From: Actinomycetes bacterium
GTDB taxonomy: Bacteria > Actinomycetota > Acidimicrobiia > Acidimicrobiales > Acidimicrobiaceae
Length of the DNA stretch: 5,814 bases
NCBI GenBank assembly: GCA_021785315.1
Contig: JAJYFX010000136.1
Coordinates: 1-5,814 of the forward strand
Direction of reading: 5' to 3'
Numbering within the stretch: position 1 is the stretch's first letter; each line of letters opens with the position of its first letter. The position numbers and the translations under genes are program-made. Under the pieces are notes generated by a model that had not been told where the DNA came from, ran no database searches, and saw nothing but the letters and a program-made list of their open reading frames with translations. Below, piece by piece: positions 1 through 5,814 of the stretch.

Positions 1-775
1 GGAGATCTCCATCCAGAGCGGCCGCATCATCTACCGTTACGGCCATCCAGGAATCAGCGGATCGGCGCCAGGGTATCTCAATAACCCCGATGACGCAATG
101 CTGCTTCCAAACGGGAACATATTCACCGCAGACATCAAGAATTGCAGATTGCTTTACCTGTCGCCTTCGTCACCGTCGCCTGTGCACATCTATGGCGAGA
201 CGACTCCTTACTGTTATCACCAGCCTCCTGCGCGCTTTGGGAGTCCAAACGGGGTGTTTCCCATGGCCAATGGCGATTGGCTTGTGACCGAGATCAACGG
301 GGACTGGGTCGATGAGATGACACCGGCCGGCCAGATCAAGTTCTCAACCCATCCGCCAGGCATCACATATCCATCAGATAGCAATGAAGTTTCCCCGGGA
401 GTCTTCTTGACTGCCGCATATACCAGTCCAGGCGTGATAGAGGAGTTCAATCAAGCGGGAAGTCTCGTGTGGCGATTTGATCCAACAGGATCACAAACGC
501 TCAACCACCCGTCAATTGCAATCCCGCTTCCCAATGGAAATATCTTGGCAACCGATGACCGCAACGACAGGGTCATCGTCATCGACAAGAAGACCAATAA
601 GATCATCTGGCAGTATGGATACACCGGCGTGTCGGGGACTAAGCCAGGTTATATCGACGAACCGGACGGCGTGGACCTTGCTCCACCGTACTCATTGCTC
701 ATTACGCAAGCCGCAACCATGGGTATTCCGCCGTTTGGGCCGGCTGGCTCGCCAACGCCAACAACCGGAGGCTAG
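1..775 (+). CDS. Beta-propeller repeat protein (NHL/PQQ-like), C-terminal part, 5' end cut by window edge
   Basis: The reading frame is open from base 2 to a TAG at 773-775, giving 257 visible residues. The Met at base 98 is internal, because the 32 codons before it continue the same repeat pattern, so the true start lies left of the window. About five blades of 40-50 residues can be seen. They carry recurring pieces such as IIYRYG (9-14) and IIWQYG (201-206), GYLNNPDDA (24-32) and GYIDEPDGV (216-224), and LPNGNI at 35-40 and 176-181 followed by an Asp-rich strand. This pattern is typical of beta-propellers of the NHL or PQQ-like kind, which are often secreted or periplasmic and serve as binding scaffolds or enzymes. 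No catalytic motif is visible, so substrate and role are unknown. The end (about 241-257) is a short Pro/Gly/Thr-rich tail with no anchor. It converges on the kdp operon and is probably unrelated to it. The fold class is fairly sure; the family is not. Confidence 0.8.
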   Translation, partial: EISIQSGRIIYRYGHPGISGSAPGYLNNPDDAMLLPNGNIFTADIKNCRLLYLSPSSPSPVHIYGETTPYCYHQPPARFGSPNGVFPMANGDWLVTEINGDWVDEMTPAGQIKFSTHPPGITYPSDSNEVSPGVFLTAAYTSPGVIEEFNQAGSLVWRFDPTGSQTLNHPSIAIPLPNGNILATDDRNDRVIVIDKKTNKIIWQYGYTGVSGTKPGYIDEPDGVDLAPPYSLLITQAATMGIPPFGPAGSPTPTTGG

Positions 776-1699
776 CGGTCATCGCGGGATTGCACCCTGG
801 CTATATCCACGCTGTCAGTTCACGTCAGGAGTTCAACCAAGAGACTTACGGCAGCTCAGCTGAATTGCGCGTCCGCAGACAAGTTGATGCGTCCCATTTT
901 GAGGACGAGCCTCGTGCAAATTCGCCCTGATCCGCACAGCGTCTCCTAGACAGTGGCCAGCCATCAAAATGGGGTGGTTACGGAACCGGACCTGGTCGGT
1001 GTGCTTGCCGGGCCTCCACTCGCTATTTCCCGTGCTGGCGGATAATGCGACTACCACTTTATGCTCCAGGCGAAGCACGGTAGAACTTGCTGCTGATCGA
1101 GACTTGCCCACGAAGGATCACCGCAGAAATGAAATTTGTCGCCGACAGTACATACTGTGGCGCGTTTGCCACCGCGTGCGAGCTGTTCATGTGTCTTCGC
1201 CCAGGCGAATGTGAAGTTAGGTTTATTTCGAAAGATCAACGCTCTAGTTCAAACCTTTTTCGCCCGGGCGGCCTTAGGGTTCAAGTCTCTCCAATATGCA
1301 TCATTTAGACGGTCCGGCTCGCGTTAGTTGACGGCAAGACAAGGCTTTCGTTGCGTGAATGCAAATCCGGCAGGAATAGTTCTGTTTCTATTTGGCCAGA
1401 CATCGCAGCACGTCCAAAAAGTTCTGCAATCCGGTCGTGTGGCAAGATCTGGAAAAGGAGATCGTTATCATAACTATGGGATGAATGACGAACTCCTAGG
1501 ATCCAAACTTACCCGTGATAACTATGAGGCAATGGCGGACCCCCCGACATTGCTAGCTAACTAATTACAAAGGCTGTGGGTCGGCGAACGTACCCTTCGG
1601 TAGCTCGTAATTACACTCGCGTAAGTTTTGTGCTTACAAAATGTCGAAAGTGCGCCTGAACATCTCAATCGGAATGGGATTCAGCGAAATTGAATGTGC
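776..1699. other. Gene-poor intergenic stretch between convergent genes
   Basis: This stretch lies between the 3' end of the propeller gene and the 3' end of kdpC. Open frames of 60-90 codons exist on both strands, but they overlap one another, mostly use weak starts, and show no family motif, signal peptide or membrane segment that I recognise. The least bad candidate is an ATG at 1129 (+), with AAGGA 11 bases upstream, coding 59 residues to base 1308; I do not consider it supported. I see no tRNA, no insertion-sequence ends and no remnant of kdpD or kdpE in the translated frames. A CGCCCGGGCG palindrome sits at 1261-1270. Both flanking transcripts must end here, yet no classic GC-rich hairpin with a T-run is evident. 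The right third holds a degenerate repeat, listed separately. Confidence 0.6.
1470..1615. repeat. Possible degenerate tandem repeat, period about 47 bp
   Basis: ATAACTATG occurs at 1470-1478 and again at 1518-1526, 48 bases apart, and the bases after each copy keep partial similarity (GAATGACGAAC against CAATGGCGGAC). TAGCT followed by two or three bases and TAATTACA occurs at 1554-1569 and again at 1601-1615, 46-47 bases apart. The shared offset suggests two or three decayed copies of a unit of about 47 bp. Similarity outside these words is low and needs gaps, so chance is a real alternative. No function can be assigned. Confidence 0.3.
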
Positions 1700-1718
1700 C
1701 TATCGCAATTTTGATAGG
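1699..1718 (-). other. Small inverted repeat overlapping the kdpC stop codon
   Basis: CCTATC at 1699-1704 is a perfect inverted match to GATAGG at 1713-1718, with an 8-base spacer. On the kdp strand the stem spans the last codons and TAG stop of kdpC. A six-pair stem here could slow 3' exonucleases or form part of a transcript end. No T-run follows it on the minus strand, so I do not call it a terminator, and it may be chance. Confidence 0.25.
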
Positions 1719-2230
1719 GCCTCATTGAGAAGCAAAACGTTTACGTAGGATGAACCGAGGAACCCAAACTGCTCGCCAGTTAGGTGACTTGTGACGAGTT
1801 GATGAACTACGCTGCCCGGCAAACTTCGGGCTTTGGCAATCGCGTTCACCTGTGCGTAAGCCGCCGCAGGCGAGATATCGGGGTCAACCCCGCTTCCGGA
1901 AGTCGTGACAAGGCTCGATGAAGGGGTGATCCCTTCCTTTTTCAGCTTTGCAACTTGCTTGGCAACATCGGCGACCAGTACCTTGGAGCGTGGTCCCAGA
2001 TTGCTCCCGCCTGTCGCCATCGGATTGTAGGCGTCGGGGCGTCCCTGGAACCACATCGGCCCTGTCCATTTTTGGCCGATCAATGTCGAACCATATCGAG
2101 TGAGGGATCCGTTAGCTTGGTGCGAAAAAGCTGCCTGACCTATCCCGGCCATCGCTAGAGGATAGAGCAATCCCAGCACAACAAAGAACGCTATCGAGGC
2201 AATTAGGGATCTGCGAAGGTGGGTGAGCAT
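1700..2230 (-). CDS. kdpC: Potassium-transporting ATPase KdpC subunit
   Basis: This is the small subunit of the inner-membrane Kdp potassium pump. In known systems it has one N-terminal membrane span and a periplasmic domain, associates with KdpA and KdpB, and is needed for activity. From the ATG at 2230 it is 176 residues, close to the 190 or so of the E. coli protein. A positive LRR (5-7) precedes a hydrophobic span at about 9-30. Family motifs follow in order: FQGRP (61-65), ATGGSNLGP (72-80), SGSGVDPDISPAAA (111-124), an Ala/Arg helix (127-135) and NVLLLNEAL (164-172). A TTG at 2245 would add five residues and overlap the kdpB stop. I prefer the ATG because AAGGAG lies 5 bases before it and the product then starts just before the membrane anchor. 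The gene begins 11 bases after kdpB, so the two are surely co-transcribed. It is intact, and no kdpD follows. Confidence 0.96.
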   Translation of the reverse strand: MLTHLRRSLIASIAFFVVLGLLYPLAMAGIGQAAFSHQANGSLTRYGSTLIGQKWTGPMWFQGRPDAYNPMATGGSNLGPRSKVLVADVAKQVAKLKKEGITPSSSLVTTSGSGVDPDISPAAAYAQVNAIAKARSLPGSVVHQLVTSHLTGEQFGFLGSSYVNVLLLNEALSKLR

Positions 2231-2235
2231 CTTTG

Positions 2236-2241
2236 CTCCTT
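2236..2241 (-). promoter_or_regulatory. kdpC ribosome binding site
   Basis: AAGGAG on the minus strand is separated by five bases (CAAAG) from the ATG at 2230-2228 and directly follows the kdpB stop. It decides the kdpC start in favour of this ATG over the TTG at 2245, which would place the binding site inside the gene. The closeness to the kdpB stop suggests translational coupling. Confidence 0.75.
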
Positions 2242-4329
2242 TCAATAGGCGTGAAGGGCGGTGATGATGATGTCGATGAACTTGATGAATACGAAGGGCG
2301 CGACAACTCCCCCCACGCCGTATATCAAGAGATTGCGCCTCAATATGGCGCTCGCCCCGGATGGTTTGAACCGTACACCACGCAGCGCGAGAGGTATAAG
2401 GGCAACTATTACAAGTGCGTTAAAGATTACTGCTGAGAGTACCGCCGTTTGCGGACTGTGAAGCCCCATGATGTTGAGAGCCTTTAGCTGCGGGTATGTG
2501 GTCACGAATAACGCCGGAATGATCGCAAAGTATTTCGCCACGTCGTTGGCTATTGAAAAGGTCGTGAGCGCACCACGGGTAATCAGGAGCTGTTTACCTA
2601 TTTCGACGATTTCGATAAGTTTGGTCGGATTGGAGTCGAGGTCAACCATATTCCCAGCCTCTTTGGCGGCGGTCGTTCCGGAGTTCATGGCAACGCCAAC
2701 GTCTGCCTGGGCCAGGGCCGGAGCGTCGTTTGTACCGTCACCAGTCATTGCGACCAGCTTGCCGCCCTCTTGCTCGGCCTTGATCAATGCCATCTTTGCC
2801 TCAGGCGTTGCCTCAGCCAGGTAGTCGTCCACGCCGGCCTCCTGGGCGATGGCGGCGGCGGTGAGGGGATTATCGCCGGTGATCATAACGGTTCGGATGC
2901 CAAGCGATCTCATCTGGGCGAATCGCTCCCGAATTCCTTGTTTGACGACATCTTTGAGTTCGATCACGCCAAGTATTTGGGGACCATCGGCTAGCGCCAG
3001 AGGAGTGGAGCCGGACTTGGCGACTCGCTCCGCAATTTGATTCAGCTCTGCCGAGGGGCTCCCGCCTTGCTCGTCGACCCAGCGGCAGATTGCCTCGGTG
3101 GCCCCCTTGCGGATCTCTCTGCCATCAAGGTCGAGTCCCGACATTCGTGTTTGGGCGCTGAATGGCACAAAGACGTGCTCCGTTCCAAGCGCTCTCTCGC
3201 GAATGTCAAAACGTTCTTTGGCAAGGACGACTATGGAGCGGCCTTCCGGGGTCTCGTCGGCAAGCGAAGCCAACTGAGCCGCAGCAGCGAGCTCTTCTTC
3301 GGTGTGGCCATCCACTGGCAGAAATGTGGCGGCCATTCGGTTTCCAAGAGTTATTGTTCCCGTCTTGTCGAGCAAAAGCGTCTGGACGTCGCCGGCTGCT
3401 TCAACGGCCCTGCCTGACATGGCAAAGACGTTCCTCTGTACAAGGCGATCCATTCCCGCGATGCCGATTGCCGAAAGCAGGGCCCCGATAGTCGTGGGAA
3501 TTAGACAGACCAGCAGAGCTATCAGCACAACCACCGAGACATCTGCGCCCGCGAAATGAGCAAACGGTTTCAATACCACAACGACGGGGAGAAAGATGAT
3601 TGTAAGTGCGGCAAGAAGTATTGTAAGTGCTATTTCATTAGGAGTTTTTTGGCGTTGAGCTCCTTCAACCAGGCTGATCATTCGATCGAGAAAGGTGTGA
3701 CCCCGTTCGGCGGTGATCCTGACAACGATTCGGTCCGAGAGCACCTTTGTTCCGCCGGTGACGGCAGAACGGTCTCCACCCGACTCTCGTATGACGGGTG
3801 CAGACTCGCCGGTTATGGCGGATTCGTCAACTGATGCGATTCCATCCGTGATATCCCCGTCGGAAGGAATGATGTCCCCTGCTTGGCAGACGACAAGATC
3901 TCCTTTCACGAGTTCAGCTGCGGCGACGAGCACTTCGGTCCCGTCGGGATTCAGCTTGCGAGCTTGCGTGTCCGATCTCATTTTGCGCAACGTATCGGCT
4001 TGGGCTTTGCCGCGTCCTTCCGCTACGGCTTCGGCGAAATTGGCGAATAGTACCGTGAGGGCAAGCCAGACAGTTACTGACCACGAGAATACGTTAGGAT
4101 GCTCGATTGATTCAATTAAGGTGATCACGGTGCCTATCAGCACAACGAGCATCACGGGGTTCTTGATCTGAACTCGAGGATCGAACTTTTTGAGCGCGTC
4201 AATGCCAGCATGTCTCAGGATTTCCATGTCGAATAGACCGCGGCTCGCCTTTACCCCTCTTGGTTGAGCAGTAGCATTTTGATTCTGTCTCTCGTTCTGA
4301 ATCATTTGAGTATCTTCGGAATCAGACAT
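2242..4329 (-). CDS. kdpB: Potassium-transporting P-type ATPase KdpB subunit
   Basis: This is the ATP-hydrolysing subunit of the KdpFABC potassium pump, a class IA P-type ATPase of the inner membrane. It has 695 residues against 682 in E. coli. Hydrophobic spans lie at about 57-75, 80-98, 235-256, 264-290, 588-607, 625-648 and 668-690. The actuator motif TGES is at 173-176. The transport-site Pro in LIPTT is P278. The phosphorylated Asp is D321 in DKTGT, equivalent to E. coli D307. The nucleotide domain shows [10 protein letters not shown] (356-365), F390 and K408 in KGA. TGDNP (484-488) and TGDGTNDAP (529-537) complete the hinge. The TM5 charges D596 and K599, matching E. coli D583 and K586, are kept. 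The first 28 or so residues are polar, Gln/Asn-rich and poorly conserved, which explains the extra length. The start is supported by GGAGG nine bases upstream. All key residues are present, so the protein should be active. Confidence 0.98.
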   Translation of the reverse strand: MSDSEDTQMIQNERQNQNATAQPRGVKASRGLFDMEILRHAGIDALKKFDPRVQIKNPVMLVVLIGTVITLIESIEHPNVFSWSVTVWLALTVLFANFAEAVAEGRGKAQADTLRKMRSDTQARKLNPDGTEVLVAAAELVKGDLVVCQAGDIIPSDGDITDGIASVDESAITGESAPVIRESGGDRSAVTGGTKVLSDRIVVRITAERGHTFLDRMISLVEGAQRQKTPNEIALTILLAALTIIFLPVVVVLKPFAHFAGADVSVVVLIALLVCLIPTTIGALLSAIGIAGMDRLVQRNVFAMSGRAVEAAGDVQTLLLDKTGTITLGNRMAATFLPVDGHTEEELAAAAQLASLADETPEGRSIVVLAKERFDIRERALGTEHVFVPFSAQTRMSGLDLDGREIRKGATEAICRWVDEQGGSPSAELNQIAERVAKSGSTPLALADGPQILGVIELKDVVKQGIRERFAQMRSLGIRTVMITGDNPLTAAAIAQEAGVDDYLAEATPEAKMALIKAEQEGGKLVAMTGDGTNDAPALAQADVGVAMNSGTTAAKEAGNMVDLDSNPTKLIEIVEIGKQLLITRGALTTFSIANDVAKYFAIIPALFVTTYPQLKALNIMGLHSPQTAVLSAVIFNALVIVALIPLALRGVRFKPSGASAILRRNLLIYGVGGVVAPFVFIKFIDIIITALHAY

Positions 4330-4461
4330 AGAAGATAGCCTCCACTTGGCTAGCCGAATTCAAAGGTTCCCGACACCAGGCGCTACTTTGCCAATGGGGT
4401 TGGCGGAATGATCGATTCGGACTTTCGGCGGTAGAGAACACGCAAGAAGCAAAAGTTGTCA
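4330..4461 (-). other. 132-base non-coding gap between kdpA and kdpB
   Basis: In this operon kdpA and kdpB are commonly separated by only a few to a few tens of bases. Here the gap is 132 bases. On the minus strand I find no ATG that opens a frame, and the one GTG frame closes after eight codons. GAATTC and GCTAGC palindromes lie near the kdpB end, without a stable GC stem or T-run. An internal promoter, an RNA processing site or simple loose spacing are all possible, and the sequence does not choose between them. Confidence 0.6.
4339..4343 (-). promoter_or_regulatory. kdpB ribosome binding site
   Basis: GGAGG on the minus strand lies nine bases before the ATG at 4329-4327. It supports this ATG as the kdpB start, rather than the internal Met codons 9 or 35, and so confirms that the variable polar N-terminus is translated. 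Confidence 0.75.
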
Positions 4462-5814
4462 TCAAAAGAACTTTCCGTGCGAGAGTTGTTCGACGATGGG
4501 CCCAAGCGAAACCGCCGGGAAAAACGTCAAAGCACCAACAATCAGGATTACCCCTGTTAGCAGCCCCACGAAAATGGGCTTGTCTGTTCTGAAGGTTCCA
4601 AGTGATGCGGGCACCACGTTCTTGGCGGCGAGCGTTCCGGCCAGTGCCATCGCTGGAACGATGATGGCGAATCGGCCAAGCAGCATGCCGATAGTTTGGA
4701 TGACGTTATAGAAGGCGGTGTCGGAACTAATTCCTGCCAGGGCGGAACCGTTGTTGTTGGCCACGGAGGTAAAGGAGTAGAGGATCTCAGAGAATCCTTG
4801 CGGTCCTTTATTTAGCGGTGCTACTTGCCCGGCATGGACCGAGACAGCAATTCCGGTGAGTACGAGCACCGTTATCGGCATGATCAGCGCGCCCAGCGCA
4901 GCCAGTTTCACCTCGGTTGCCTGGATCTTTTTCCCAAGGTACTCTGGTGTCCTGCCCACCATCAAGCCGCCGATGAAGACCGTGATTATTGCGAATAAGA
5001 GGATGGTATACAGGCCGCTGCCGACTCCTCCGGGCGACACTTCGCCCAGCATCATGCCAGTCATGGTTGCAAAGCTGCCCATCGGGTTGTAAGAGTCGTT
5101 GGCTGAGTTAACGCTTCCAGTCGAGGTTTGAGTGGAGGTTATGTTGTAAAGAGCTGACGAGGTGTCCCCGAAGCGCACCTCTTTGCCTTCCATGTTGCCC
5201 GTTACCTGATGGGTGACTCCGGCGGCCGCTACCGCAGGGTTGGCCTGATGCTCGGCGATTGCCCCGATAGCAAGCCAAGATCCAAAGAGAATAGCCATGA
5301 CCGTCAAGATTGCGACGCCTTGGCGAATGCTGCCCACCATCTTTCCAAAGGTGTAGGTCAGTGAAACCGGTATGCAGAGAATGAGCGCAATCGACAGGAA
5401 GTTCGTGAGCCCGGTCGGGTTCTCGAAAGGACTGGCGCCATTGGCGTTGAAAAATCCGCCGCCATTTGTGCCCAGCTGTTTTATAGCTTCCTGCGATGCT
5501 ACAGGTCCGCGCGGGATGGTTTGGCTGAAACCATTTAGCACGTTGTGAATATGAGCCGGTCCAGCCAGGGTCTGTAGCGCTCCTTCTGCCATGAAGACCA
5601 CCGCAGCTAATAACGAGATAGGCAGAAGAATGTAGACAATGCCTCGAGTGAGATCAACCCAGAAGTTCCCGATCGTCCTTGATCCCTTGCGAGAGAATCC
5701 CCGAATAACTGCGACTGCCACCGCTATCCCAACAGATGCGCTGACAAAGTTCTGAACTGCCAGCGCACCCATTTGCGATAGGTAAGACATGGTTGTTTCG
5801 CCGGAATAGTTCTG
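4462..5814 (-). CDS. kdpA: Potassium-transporting ATPase KdpA subunit, 5' end cut by window edge
   Basis: This is the potassium-binding and translocating subunit of the Kdp pump, related to SKT-type potassium channels, with four pore loops in one chain and many membrane spans. 450 residues are visible, ending HGKFF and TGA at 4464-4462. The frame stays open to the right edge: before the Met at 5790 it reads QNYSGETT, which matches the first filter loop of known KdpA proteins (NWQ-x-YSGETT). That Met is therefore internal, and about 115 residues, including the start, lie beyond the window. Counting from the first visible codon, later filter and signature motifs are GTNGGGFFNANG (115-126), NMEGKEVRFG (207-216), STGSVNSANDSY (231-242), PGGVGSGLY (261-269), GRTPEYLGKKI (287-297) and ANNNGSALAG (352-361). 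The visible length compares well with the same part of the E. coli protein. It heads the visible operon, and its promoter is not in view. Confidence 0.98.
   Translation of the reverse strand, partial: QNYSGETTMSYLSQMGALAVQNFVSASVGIAVAVAVIRGFSRKGSRTIGNFWVDLTRGIVYILLPISLLAAVVFMAEGALQTLAGPAHIHNVLNGFSQTIPRGPVASQEAIKQLGTNGGGFFNANGASPFENPTGLTNFLSIALILCIPVSLTYTFGKMVGSIRQGVAILTVMAILFGSWLAIGAIAEHQANPAVAAAGVTHQVTGNMEGKEVRFGDTSSALYNITSTQTSTGSVNSANDSYNPMGSFATMTGMMLGEVSPGGVGSGLYTILLFAIITVFIGGLMVGRTPEYLGKKIQATEVKLAALGALIMPITVLVLTGIAVSVHAGQVAPLNKGPQGFSEILYSFTSVANNNGSALAGISSDTAFYNVIQTIGMLLGRFAIIVPAMALAGTLAAKNVVPASLGTFRTDKPIFVGLLTGVILIVGALTFFPAVSLGPIVEQLSHGKFF

Noticed and set aside
833..1111. 92-codon minus-strand open frame downstream of kdpC, considered as a kdpD remnant or small gene
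   Set aside because: The translation shows none of the KdpD motifs (Walker A, USP-like or histidine-kinase boxes) and has no plausible family. It is also crossed by plus-strand open frames of equal quality.
1219..1260. AGGTTT and AAACCT inverted repeat followed by TTTT, as a plus-strand terminator
   Set aside because: The stem is six pairs, AT-rich, with a 26-base loop, and lies more than 440 bases after the propeller gene. It is too weak to call.
1274..1290. T-arm-like sequence GGGTTCAAGTCTC suggesting a tRNA
   Set aside because: Only four of five T-stem pairs form, and there is no D arm, anticodon arm or matching acceptor strand in the preceding bases.
1409..1439. CACGTCC / GGTCGTG imperfect inverted repeat
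   Set aside because: Seven positions with one mismatch and a 17-base loop are expected by chance in a region of this size, and no gene start lies nearby.
1328..1564. 78-codon plus-strand open frame beginning with TTG
   Set aside because: It has no ribosome binding site, a weak start codon and no recognisable motif, and it runs through the candidate repeat. It looks like a chance open frame.
1626..1641. TTTTGT / ACAAAA stem with a four-base loop near the kdp operon end
   Set aside because: It is almost entirely A-T pairs, with no GC core and no T-run after it on either strand. It would be unstable and common by chance.
2228..2245. TTG at 2245 as the kdpC start, overlapping the kdpB stop
   Set aside because: The ATG at 2230 has AAGGAG five bases upstream, and the TTG start would put that site inside the coding region.

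Overview
The window is ordinary bacterial chromosome. Most of it is a high-affinity potassium-uptake operon of the Kdp type, read on the minus strand in the order kdpA (cut by the right edge), kdpB, kdpC. The left end holds the 3' end of an unrelated plus-strand gene for a beta-propeller repeat protein. Gene content and protein style fit a soil-type bacterium, and I lean weakly towards Acidobacteriota. That rests on the general look of the proteins and is not proven by any marker in the window.

Layout: 1-775 (+) is the C-terminal 257 residues of a repeat protein with YG..G/PNGN-type blades. 776-1699 is a gene-poor stretch of about 0.9 kb between two convergent genes. 1700-2230 (-) is kdpC, 2242-4329 (-) is kdpB, 4330-4461 is a non-coding gap, and 4462-5814 (-) is kdpA lacking its first roughly 115 codons.

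KdpA, KdpB and KdpC form one inner-membrane complex. KdpA is the potassium-selective, channel-like subunit, KdpB is the P-type ATPase that powers transport, and KdpC is a single-span subunit needed for activity. All recognisable catalytic and filter motifs in the visible parts are intact, so the transporter looks functional. The promoter, kdpF if present, and the start of kdpA lie to the right of the window. The usual regulators KdpD and KdpE are not encoded directly after kdpC, so they must lie elsewhere or be absent.

I found no mobile element, CRISPR array, tRNA or rRNA, and no convincing new system. The points most worth checking are the long non-coding stretch with a degenerate repeat of about 47 bp, the unusually wide kdpA-kdpB gap, and several start-site decisions.
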